64,000 bases of DNA, from positions 1,736,001 through 1,800,000 of the forward strand of contig NZ_JBFREB010000001.1 in NCBI RefSeq assembly GCF_052114085.1, written 5' to 3'. Below are positions 49,852-57,461 of the stretch, piece after piece. Each line of letters starts with the position of its first letter. Position 1 is the stretch's first letter. Source of the stretch: Leifsonia sp052114085. Lineage in GTDB: Bacteria > Actinomycetota > Actinomycetes > Actinomycetales > Microbacteriaceae. The notes under the pieces are model-generated. The model was given only the letters and a program-made list of their open reading frames with translations, did not search any database and was not told the origin of the DNA. The position numbers were made by a program, and so were the translations under genes.

Positions 49852-50787
49852 GTGACTGACGGACAGAACATCCTCGGCGGCCGCATCCTCGTGGTTGCGT
49901 TCGAAGGCTGGAACGACGCGGGCGAAGCGGCCAGCGGTGCGGTGAAGACGCTCAAGGAACAGCTCGAGGTGGTCCCCATCGCGGAGGTCGACCCTGAGCT
50001 CTACTTCGACTTCCAGTTCAACCGGCCCGTGGTGACCGACGATGATGGGCGCCGCCGCCTGATCTGGCCGTCCGCGGCTGTATACGGCCCCTCCCTGCCC
50101 GGGCGTGTCCCCGAAGACCTCGCCGGTGACGCCGAGCTGACCGTCACGGGCGACAATGCGGGGAACATCTTCCTGCTGCTCGGCACCGAACCGTCCCGCA
50201 GCTGGCGTAGTTTCACCGCCGAGGTCATGGATGTGGCCCTCGCCGCCGACATCGGCGCAGTCGTCTTCCTCGGCGCCATGCTCGCCGACGTTCCGCACAC
50301 GCGCCCGATCTCGGTCTTCGCGTCCAGCGACAACGCCGCGGTCCGGGCCGAGCTCGGCGTCGAGCGCTCCAACTACGAGGGGCCGGTCGGGATCCTCAGC
50401 GCGCTCGCCGAAGGGGCGGAGGACGTGGGCATCCCGACCATCATGATCTGGGCGTCGGTCCCCCACTACGTGCACAACGCGCCCAGCCCGAAGGCGGTGC
50501 TGGCGCTGATCGACAAGCTGGAAGAACTGGTCGACGTGACGATCCCGCGCGGGACGCTCGTCGATGAGGCGGCCGCCTGGGAGGCGGGCATCGACGCGCT
50601 CGCGGCGGACGACGAAGAGATGGCGTCGTACATCCAGCAGCTGGAGCAGGCGCGGGACACCGTCGATTCCCCCGAGGCGAGCGGCGAGGCGATCGCGCAG
50701 GAGTTCGAGCGCTACCTCCGCCGCCGGGGCGACGGACGCGATGGTGGCACAGCGGGCCGCGCGCCCGACGACCCGCGCCGCGGCTGA
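49852..50787 (+). CDS. PAC2 family protein
   Basis: This 311-residue protein belongs to the PAC2 (proteasome assembly chaperone 2-like) family, with the opening RILVVAFEGWNDAGEAASGAV (in part) and a middle GAMLADVPHTRPI. Despite the name, bacterial PAC2 proteins are not shown to assemble proteasomes; many actinobacteria without 20S proteasomes retain them. The GTG at 49852 follows GAGGGA. It is divergent from the HAD gene. Confidence 0.9.
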   Translation: MTDGQNILGGRILVVAFEGWNDAGEAASGAVKTLKEQLEVVPIAEVDPELYFDFQFNRPVVTDDDGRRRLIWPSAAVYGPSLPGRVPEDLAGDAELTVTGDNAGNIFLLLGTEPSRSWRSFTAEVMDVALAADIGAVVFLGAMLADVPHTRPISVFASSDNAAVRAELGVERSNYEGPVGILSALAEGAEDVGIPTIMIWASVPHYVHNAPSPKAVLALIDKLEELVDVTIPRGTLVDEAAAWEAGIDALAADDEEMASYIQQLEQARDTVDSPEASGEAIAQEFERYLRRRGDGRDGGTAGRAPDDPRRG

Positions 50788-50815
50788 CCGCGCCGCGCGC
50801 CTGGCCGGCTCCAGA

Positions 50816-50984
50816 GATTCGTGCCGAATGTGCGCTTCGGCGACGGCATAACGACAATTCGTGCCGAATGTGCGCTGTCGCGACGGCAGAACGACGATTC
50901 GTGCCAAATCGCGGTTGTGGCGACGCCGCGATTTGCGCCAAATCATGGTTGTGGCGGGCGCATAACCGCGATTTGCGCCAAATC
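50816..50984. repeat. Family A intergenic repeat array, locus 2 (five copies)
   Basis: Copies start at 50816 and 50856 (GATTCGTGCCGAATGTGCGC type), 50896 (ATTCGTGCCAAATC), 50930 and 50970 (GATTTGCGCCAAATC, perfect 6-bp arms). The pitch is 40, 40, 34 and 40 bp. The core drifts from ATTCG-TGC-CGAAT to GATTTG-CGC-CAAATC along the array while staying palindromic. It lies between the convergent PAC2 and uppP genes. Confidence 0.9.
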
Positions 50985-51004
50985 CCGCGACCGTAGCGGC
51001 CGGA

Positions 51005-51868
51005 TCAGGCCTGCAGGACGCCGGTGGCGAGCAGGACCATCAGCAGTGCGCCGAGCGCGATGCGGTAGATGACGAACGGCAGGAAGCTGCGGCGCGAGAT
51101 GTAACCCATGAAGAGCGCGATGACCAGCAGTCCCACCACGAAGGCGACGACGGTCGCTGCGGCCGTCTCTACCGGGCCGAAGACCTCGGGCGTGCAGGTG
51201 CCGGCGCTTGCGAGCGCCTGCGTGCACGGCTCCTTGACGGCCTTGTACAGCTGGTAGAAGCCGCTGCCGAAGACCGCGGGGAGCGCCAGGAGGAACGAGT
51301 AGCGCGCGGCGGCACGGCGCTGGTAGCCCATGAACAGCCCTGCGGTGATGGTGCCGCCCGAGCGCGAGACACCCGGGATCAGCGCCAGCGCCTGCGCGAA
51401 GCCGAAGATGATGCCATCCACCCACGAGAGCTCCCGCAGGCGCTTGGTCTTGGCCCCGACCCAGTCGGCGATCCCGAGCAGGATGCCGAAGACGATGAGC
51501 GTCGTGGCGACGATCCAGAGCGAACGGAACGTCGTCTCGATCTGGTTCTGGAAGAACAGGCCGAGCACCACGATCGGAATGCTGCCCAGGATGACGAGCC
51601 ATCCCATCCGTGCGTCCGGGTCGTTCCGTGGGATGCGGCCGAACAGCGCGCGGAACCACTGCGCGACGATCCGTACGATGTCGCGCCAGAAGTACAGCAG
51701 CACCGCTGCTTCCGTGCCGAGCTGGATGATCGCGGTGAAGCGGGCGCCGGGGTCGGCGCCGGTCCCGAGCAGCTCCCCGACGATTCGGATGTGGGCCGAC
51801 GACGAGATCGGGAGGAACTCGGTGAGCCCCTGGACGAGGCCGAGGATCAGAGCGTTGATGAAGTCCAT
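51005..51868 (-). CDS. uppP: Undecaprenyl-diphosphatase UppP
   Basis: This 287-residue membrane phosphatase recycles undecaprenyl diphosphate for peptidoglycan synthesis. It has the BacA-type motif QGLTEFLPISSSAH (residues 14-27, catalytic Glu17) and PGVSRSGGTI in the second repeat, with about eight membrane segments. A bacitracin-resistance role is known for the family. It converges with PAC2 and lies 22 bp after the M20 peptidase gene end. Confidence 0.96.
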   Translation of the reverse strand: MDFINALILGLVQGLTEFLPISSSAHIRIVGELLGTGADPGARFTAIIQLGTEAAVLLYFWRDIVRIVAQWFRALFGRIPRNDPDARMGWLVILGSIPIVVLGLFFQNQIETTFRSLWIVATTLIVFGILLGIADWVGAKTKRLRELSWVDGIIFGFAQALALIPGVSRSGGTITAGLFMGYQRRAAARYSFLLALPAVFGSGFYQLYKAVKEPCTQALASAGTCTPEVFGPVETAAATVVAFVVGLLVIALFMGYISRRSFLPFVIYRIALGALLMVLLATGVLQA

Positions 51869-51889
51869 ACGGTGATGAGGTTCCCGGGG

Positions 51890-53227
51890 TCAGTAGGAGC
51901 GCAGAAGGTCGCGGAGCACGGTCCTTCCGAACACTAGCGCGTCGAGGGGCACCCGCTCATCCACTCCGTGGAACATACCGGGGAAGTCGAGATCCGCGGG
52001 CAGGCGCAACGGCGCGAAGCCGTATCCGGTGATCCCGAGCTTGCTCAGCGCCTTGTTGTCGGTGCCGCCCGAGAGGAGGTACGGCAGCACGGGCGCCTCC
52101 GGGTCGTGCCGCTGCAGCGTGCCCGTGATGGCATCGACGAGGCCACCGCCGAACTCGGCCTCGAGGCCGATGTCGCGGTGCATGACCTGGATCTCCACGT
52201 CGTCGCCGATCAGCTCCCGGACCCGGGCGAGCACCGCATCCTCTTCGCCGGGCAGCGTGCGGATGTCGATCAACGCCTCCGCCGTATCCGGGATGACGTT
52301 GTGCTTGTAACCCGCCTCGAGAACGGTCGGGTTGGTGGTGGTGCGCAGTGTGGCGAGGATGAAACCGGCCGCCGTGCCGGTGCGGATGACGACCTCGTCC
52401 GGGCCGATGCGCTGCGGGTCGACGTCGAGGAGCCGGCCGAGTTCGCCGATCAGGCGCATCGTCGTCGCGGTGAGCTGGAGCGGCCACTCCTCGCGACCGA
52501 TCGTGACGACGGCCTCAGCCAGCTTGGTAATCGCGTTGTCGCGGATGAGTCGCGAGCCGTGAGCAGCGCGTCCGCGGGCGATCAGCTTGATCCAGACCAG
52601 CGACTTCTCGCCGGTCTGCAGCAGGTAGGCGCGCCGACCGGCCAGGTCGATGGAGTAGCCGCCGACTTCGCTGATCGCCTCGGTCGCTCCCGCGAACAGC
52701 TCCGGGTGGTTGTCGACGAGGTGGTGCGAACCGCGACGGCCGCCGTCCTCCTCGTCGGCGAAGAAGGCCACGACCAGGTCGCGTGCCGGACGCTCCCCCG
52801 CGTTCAGGATGTCGCCGACCGCGGTCAGGATCATCGCATCCATGTTCTTCATGTCGACGGCACCGCGACCCCAGAGCAGGCCGTCCTTGATTTCGCCGCC
52901 GAAGGGGTCGACCGTCCAGTTGCGGGGGTCGGCGGGCACCACATCCAGGTGACCGTGAACGACGAGCGCCGGCTTGCTCGGGTCGGCGCCCTCGACGCGC
53001 GAGACGACGCTCACGCGGCCGGGATCCGACTCGAAGACCTGCGGCCTCAGCCCCAGTTCGGCGAGCTTCGCCTCCACGTACTCTGCGGCGTCGGCTTCGC
53101 CGTTCGACCGCCCCTCACCGTAGTTCGTGGTGTCGAAGCGGATCAGATCGCGGGCGATGACCGCGGTCTCGTCGAGGCCGACGGTCTCGTCAGGAGTGGA
53201 CGCGGGGGTGCGGAGTTCGTCGGTCAT
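51890..53227 (-). CDS. M20/M25/M40 family metallopeptidase
   Basis: This 445-residue cytosolic zinc peptidase has VVHGHLDVVP (first His/Asp ligands), WGRGAVDMKNM (bridging Asp), FFADEEDGG (catalytic Glu pair) and a C-terminal SGGTDNK with a final His in PGMFHGVDE. A lid domain lies in the middle. The substrate is probably a dipeptide or a related N-acyl amino acid. It precedes uppP on the same strand by 22 bp. Confidence 0.92.
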   Translation of the reverse strand: MTDELRTPASTPDETVGLDETAVIARDLIRFDTTNYGEGRSNGEADAAEYVEAKLAELGLRPQVFESDPGRVSVVSRVEGADPSKPALVVHGHLDVVPADPRNWTVDPFGGEIKDGLLWGRGAVDMKNMDAMILTAVGDILNAGERPARDLVVAFFADEEDGGRRGSHHLVDNHPELFAGATEAISEVGGYSIDLAGRRAYLLQTGEKSLVWIKLIARGRAAHGSRLIRDNAITKLAEAVVTIGREEWPLQLTATTMRLIGELGRLLDVDPQRIGPDEVVIRTGTAAGFILATLRTTTNPTVLEAGYKHNVIPDTAEALIDIRTLPGEEDAVLARVRELIGDDVEIQVMHRDIGLEAEFGGGLVDAITGTLQRHDPEAPVLPYLLSGGTDNKALSKLGITGYGFAPLRLPADLDFPGMFHGVDERVPLDALVFGRTVLRDLLRSY

Positions 53228-53360
53228 CCCTGTACGCTACCGGGCCTCGAATGGCCGCGCGCCGCCACGCCCGGGGTTCCGTTCGAGGTGATCCCGCTCG
53301 GAGAATCCATGCTAGGGTTTTTCTTCGGCAGCCGGAGAAGTCCGGAGGCCGCACACCTGA

Positions 53361-53445
53361 GTCCGGGTGGCGGAAATGGCAGACGCGCTAGCTTGAGGTG
53401 CTAGTGCCCGTATAGGGCGTGGGGGTTCAAGTCCCCCCTCGGACA
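53361..53445 (+). tRNA. tRNA-Leu (anticodon GAG)
   Basis: The 85-nt gene folds with acceptor GTCCGGG/CTCGGAC (one G-U pair), an anticodon stem CTAGC/GCTAG with loop TTGAGGT, and a T arm GGGGG-TTCAAGT-CCCCC. The anticodon is GAG (codons CTC and CTT). A variable arm fits tRNA-Leu. The CCA end is not encoded. A strong terminator follows. Confidence 0.97.
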
Positions 53446-53452
53446 CAGAACG

Positions 53453-53483
53453 AAAAGGCCCCGGTCGGCGACCGGGGCCTTTT
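53453..53483 (+). terminator. Rho-independent terminator after tRNA-Leu
   Basis: AAAAGGCCCCGGTC (53453-53466) and GACCGGGGCCTTTT (53470-53483) form a 14-bp stem with a GGC loop and a TTTT run at its end. Confidence 0.92.
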
Positions 53484-53547
53484 GCTGTGCCAGGCGGTCT
53501 GTACACGCTCGGGCTCGGCCGTCCGGCGGCGGGGATATGGTGTCGCC

Positions 53548-54505
53548 ATGCCCGAGAAGAAGCGATCCTCGTCGAGCCTGTTCACGGTCGTGCTCGCCTT
53601 CGTCGCCAACATCCTGGTCGCGCTCGCGAAGACCGTCGCCGCGGTGATCACCGGTTCAGCGTCCCTGGTCGCCGAAGCGGCGCACTCGTGGGCCGACGCG
53701 GGCAACGAGATCTTCCTGATCCAGGCGGAACGCTCGGCCGCGAAGCCACGCGACGCATCCCATCCCGGGGGCTACGGCCGCGATGCGTACGTCTGGAGCC
53801 TGTTCGCGGCGGTGGGTCTGTTCACCGCGGGAGCGGTCGTCTCGATCATGCACGGCGTCTCCGCGCTGAACTCCCAGGAGGAGGAGACCGAGTACCTCAT
53901 CGGCTACCTCGTGCTGGCGGCGGCCTTCGTCTTCGAAGGCATCTCGTTCTTCCAGTCGTACCGTCCGGCACGAGAAGGCTTCGTCGACCGGCACGGGAAC
54001 CCTGGAGCACGTGTTCAGCACCTCGAACCCGACCCTGCGAGCGGTCTTCGCCGAGGACTCGGCGGCGCTCGTCGGGCTGGTGATCGCCTTCCTCGGTCTG
54101 CTGCTGCACGAGCTGACGGGCAATGCGTTCTGGGATGCGCTGGGCTCCATCCTGATCGGCGTGCTGCTGGCCATCGTGGCCGTCGTACTCATCGAGCGGA
54201 ATCGGCGGTTCCTCCTGGGCGAGCCCGGGTCTGATCGCGCCTGGCAGATCGTCCTGACGACGCTGCTGCGGCATCCCGAGGTCGAGCGGGTGACGTACCT
54301 GCACATCGAGTACGTCGGTCCGGAGCGGTTCTACCTGGTGGCCGCGGTGGATCTGAGGGGCGACGACCCCGAGTCGGATGTCGCGGCCGATCTTCAGGAC
54401 ATCGAGGAGCAGCTCGAGCAGTCGCCATGGGTGACGGAGGCGGTGCTCACCCTGTCGCGACCGGGGGCGGAGGCGCTGGTGCCGGCGACCACAAGCGGTG
54501 ACTGA
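53548..54505 (+). pseudogene. Cation diffusion facilitator gene with a frameshift
   Basis: The first frame (from ATG 53548) encodes the N-terminal part of a CDF metal exporter: VVLAFVANILVALAKTVAAV, SLVAEAAHSWADAGNE (family signature, His-Ser-x-Ala-Asp) and further membrane segments. From about 53972 the reading must move to the +1 frame, which continues EKASSTGTLEHVFSTSNPTL and reaches the TGA at 54505. Together they make one normal-length CDF protein of about 318 residues. A one-base insertion (or two-base loss) near 53966-53972 breaks it, with no homopolymer there. A sequencing error or real decay cannot be told apart. Confidence 0.85.
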
Positions 54506-54523
54506 CGCCGCGCGTTCCAGATT

Positions 54524-54551
54524 GCGGCCATAGCGGACACTATGCGACCGC
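54524..54551. promoter_or_regulatory. Imperfect palindrome upstream of WYL regulator
   Basis: CATAG (54529-54533) and CTATG (54540-54544) flank CGGACA, with outer GCGG (54524) and CCGC (54548). It is 20 bp before the WYL gene start, the usual place for autoregulation. Confidence 0.4.
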
Positions 54552-54571
54552 ATCCTCGCCACAATTGAAGC

Positions 54572-55609
54572 ATGGCAAGCACCGGCTCCCGAGCACTCCA
54601 ACTCCTCTCGCTGCTCCAGACCCACCGCTACTGGCCCGGTCAGGAGCTCGCACAGCAACTGGGGGTCTCGCCGCGCACGCTGCGGCGCGACGTCGAGCGC
54701 CTGCGCGACCTCGGCTATCCCGTGGATGCGACCCGCGGCGTGGCGGGCGGCTACCAGCTGGCGGCGGGCGCGTCCCTCCCCCCGCTCGTCGTCGACGACG
54801 ACGAGGCCGTCGCGCTCGCGGTCGGCCTGCGGACCGCGGCCCAGAGCGGCATCGCGGGGATCGACGAGGCCTCCGTCCGCGCCCTCGCCAAGGTGGTGCA
54901 GGTGATGCCGCCACGTCTGCGCCGCCGCGTCGACGCGCTGCGGATGACGACGCTCTCCACCAGCCTCGGACCGTCGCCCATCGCGGACGCGGGTGTTCTC
55001 ACCGCCCTCGCTCAGGCCTGCCGGGACGAGGAGAGGATCGAATTCGCCTACGTCGCACGGGACGGGCAGGCATCCACGCGCGCGGTGGAGCCCCACCGCC
55101 TCGTCTCCATCGAGCGGCGCTGGTACCTGGTCGCGTACGACCTGACCCGATTCGACTGGCGCAGCTTCCGGCTCGACCGCATCGCCGAACCGCGCCCCAC
55201 CGGCACCCGGTTCCGCCCGCGCGCGCTGCCCGCGGAAGACGCCGCCGAGTACGTGCGCGAATCCCTCCACAGCATCGTCGAGCCGATGGTGGTGGACGCA
55301 ACGGTCGAGGCGCCGTACGACCGCGTCGTCGAGGTGCTGGGACGCTGGTGCACGGTCGAGGCCAACGGCGACGGGACCAGCGCCGTCCACATCACCGCGG
55401 AAAGCGCGGAGTGGGCACTGTTCGGTCTGGCCGCGGTGGATGCGCCCTTCCGGATCGTCGGACCGGAAGAGGCGGTGCTGGCCGCGGCGGACTGGGGCGA
55501 GCGCTTCACCCGGTCGGCGGCCGCGCTGACAATGGACGGCGGAGCGAGCACCTCAGCGGCGAGCGCTGCAGCGGGCGGCTCGGAAGGAAATGCGTCCCGC
55601 CCCCGTTAA
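54572..55609 (+). CDS. WYL-domain HTH regulator (YafY-like)
   Basis: This 345-residue protein has a winged-helix domain (RALQLLSLLQTHRYWPGQELAQQLGVSPRTLRRD, in part, residues 7-41), a WYL domain (about 155-225; VEPHRLVSIERRWYLVAYD) and a WCX C-terminal domain. It belongs to the YafY-type regulators and is unrelated in position to pafB/pafC. Its target is unknown; a palindrome lies upstream. It precedes the VIT1-type gene by 10 bp on the same strand. Confidence 0.9.
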   Translation: MASTGSRALQLLSLLQTHRYWPGQELAQQLGVSPRTLRRDVERLRDLGYPVDATRGVAGGYQLAAGASLPPLVVDDDEAVALAVGLRTAAQSGIAGIDEASVRALAKVVQVMPPRLRRRVDALRMTTLSTSLGPSPIADAGVLTALAQACRDEERIEFAYVARDGQASTRAVEPHRLVSIERRWYLVAYDLTRFDWRSFRLDRIAEPRPTGTRFRPRALPAEDAAEYVRESLHSIVEPMVVDATVEAPYDRVVEVLGRWCTVEANGDGTSAVHITAESAEWALFGLAAVDAPFRIVGPEEAVLAAADWGERFTRSAAALTMDGGASTSAASAAAGGSEGNASRPR

Positions 55610-55619
55610 ACTCGAAGAG

Positions 55620-56717
55620 ATGACGACCGCAGCCCGCACCCCGACCCCCTCCGACATCAAGAGGTGGCGTCGCTACCTCGCCGACGAGCGGGCTGAGGCT
55701 TCGGTGTACCGCGACCTCGCCAGCCGCCGGCAGGGCGAGGAGCGAGAGATCCTCCTCGCGCTCGCCGAGGCGGAGGGCCGTCATGAACAGCACTGGGTCG
55801 ACCTGCTCGGGGAGAGCGAGGGCCGGCCGCTCCGCGGCGACGTCCGCACCCGGATGCTCGGTTGGCTGGCCCGCCGGTTCGGCTCCGTCTTCGTGCTCGC
55901 GCTCGCGCAGCGAGCGGAGGCCCGCTCGCCGTACGCCGAAGACAGCGACGCGACCCCGCAGATGGCGGCGGACGAGCAGGTGCACGAGGAGGTCGTGCGC
56001 GCTCTCGCCGCGCGCGGGCGGCAACGCCTCTCTGGAACGTTCCGCGCGGCCGTGTTCGGCGCCAACGACGGCCTGGTCAGCAACCTGGCGCTCGTCCTGG
56101 GCGTGAGCGCCAGTGGCGTCGCAAGCCACGTCGTGCTGCTCACCGGCATCTCCGGGCTGTTGGCGGGAGCCCTTTCCATGGGTGCGGGCGAGTACGTCTC
56201 GGTGCGGTCGCAGCGCGAGTTGCTCGAAGCCTCCTCCCCCAATCCGGAGACCGGATCCGCCCTCCCTCACCTCGACGTGGATGCGAATGAGCTGACGCTG
56301 GTCTACCGGGCGCGTGGGATGTCGCCCGAGGAAGCAGCCGAGCACGCCCGCGAAGTGCTCTCCCAACTGCAGGCGGTGACCTCGCCCATCCCGATCGCAC
56401 CCACTGCCTCGGACGGGTCGGACGACGAGCACGAAGCGATCGGCACCGGGTGGAATGCCGCGCTGTCGAGCTTCTGCTTCTTCGCGTCGGGGGCGTTGAT
56501 CCCGATCCTGCCGTTCCTCTTCGGCATGACCGGGACACCGGCGATCATCGTCGCTGCCGTGCTGGTCGGCATCGTTCTGCTGGGGACCGGAGCCGTCGTC
56601 GGGCTGCTCTCCGGAGCTTCGCCGCTCAAGCGGGCCGTCCGTCAGCTGCTCATCGGCTATGGGGCTGCCGCGGCGACGTACCTGCTCGGCCTGCTGTTCG
56701 GCGCGACGATCGGCTGA
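55620..56717 (+). CDS. VIT1/CCC1-type transporter with ferritin-like domain
   Basis: This 365-residue protein joins an N-terminal ferritin-like (rubrerythrin-type) helical domain (about residues 10-130; RYLADERAEASVYRDLASRR and EGRHEQHWVDLLGE with iron-binding Glu and His) to a C-terminal CCC1/VIT1 membrane domain (about 140-365; FGANDGLVSNLALVLGVSAS). Such fusions export or store Fe2+/Mn2+. The start is ATG 55620 just after GAAGAG; an in-frame ATG at 55590 would overlap the WYL gene end. Confidence 0.92.
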   Translation: MTTAARTPTPSDIKRWRRYLADERAEASVYRDLASRRQGEEREILLALAEAEGRHEQHWVDLLGESEGRPLRGDVRTRMLGWLARRFGSVFVLALAQRAEARSPYAEDSDATPQMAADEQVHEEVVRALAARGRQRLSGTFRAAVFGANDGLVSNLALVLGVSASGVASHVVLLTGISGLLAGALSMGAGEYVSVRSQRELLEASSPNPETGSALPHLDVDANELTLVYRARGMSPEEAAEHAREVLSQLQAVTSPIPIAPTASDGSDDEHEAIGTGWNAALSSFCFFASGALIPILPFLFGMTGTPAIIVAAVLVGIVLLGTGAVVGLLSGASPLKRAVRQLLIGYGAAAATYLLGLLFGATIG

Positions 56718-56724
56718 CGCGCCC

Positions 56725-57273
56725 TCATCTGCGCCGGCTGGGACCCGATCCGTACGCGATCGCGCCGACCAGCGGGATCAGCAGGAACCAGAGCCAGCTG
56801 TACTGGTAGCCCCACGCCATCCCCGTGACGAAGAACAGGATGAGCGACACGAACGGGATGACCGACACGATGAGCAGGCCCCAACGGCTGGACGGCTCGC
56901 GGCTGCCTCCGCCCCAACCGGCGCTGGTGCCAGTGTCATACGGCTGCTGGGCGTATGGCGGCTGCGGGTAGGACTGCTGCGGGTACTGGGGGCCTGGCGC
57001 GGGTTGCCCGGGTGCCTGTTGCGCCGGCCCTGATTGCGCGGGGTGCCCGCCGAAGTGCGAGGGGTCGAGGCGCAGGCCGCCCGGGAGGTCGGCGAACAGT
57101 GGCGTGAGGTCGCCGCGAGTGACCGCTGACCGCGCCGCGATGATGCGCGTCTGCAACTCATCGTCGGTCAGCCTCCCCTCGCCGGCATGGGACTGCAGTG
57201 CCGCGACGGCACGCTCCCGTTCGTCGTTGCTGAGGCGCAGCGAAGCGCCGGACGGATCCGCGATGTCGGCCAT
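56725..57273 (-). CDS. DUF1707 SHOCT-like domain protein
   Basis: This 182-residue protein has an N-terminal DUF1707 domain (about 10-60; LRLSNDERERAVAALQSHAGEGRLTDDELQTRI, in part), a Pro/Gln/Tyr-rich linker, and two C-terminal membrane segments. The start at 57273 leads straight to the DUF1707 motif; a longer reading adds about 28 residues. The role is unknown. It converges with the VIT1 gene by 7 bp. Confidence 0.85.
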   Translation of the reverse strand: MADIADPSGASLRLSNDERERAVAALQSHAGEGRLTDDELQTRIIAARSAVTRGDLTPLFADLPGGLRLDPSHFGGHPAQSGPAQQAPGQPAPGPQYPQQSYPQPPYAQQPYDTGTSAGWGGGSREPSSRWGLLIVSVIPFVSLILFFVTGMAWGYQYSWLWFLLIPLVGAIAYGSGPSRRR

Positions 57274-57461
57274 GCCGTCAGTATGCCAGGAGGGTGCGTC
57301 CGTGGTGGAGGGGACGTCCGCGTCTCCGACCGCCTGCTTTGCTGTGGTTGCCTGCATAGGACGCAGCCTGCCGTCACAGCGCGGCTTCCGTCCTCGTCCT
57401 CATATTGGGGTCTTCGTACCCCATCCCGCACAGCCCGAGGGCACGAGAGAGGAAGCCGGTC

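Noticed and set aside
50816..50984. CRISPR-like regular repeats
   Set aside because: The units are about 15-20 bp, palindromic and drifting, with similar rather than unique spacers, and no cas gene is present. The same applies to 13629-13763 and 33436-33628.
53361..53445. tRNA-Leu as an integration site for a mobile island
   Set aside because: No integrase gene and no repeat of the tRNA 3' end was seen in the flanking sequence.
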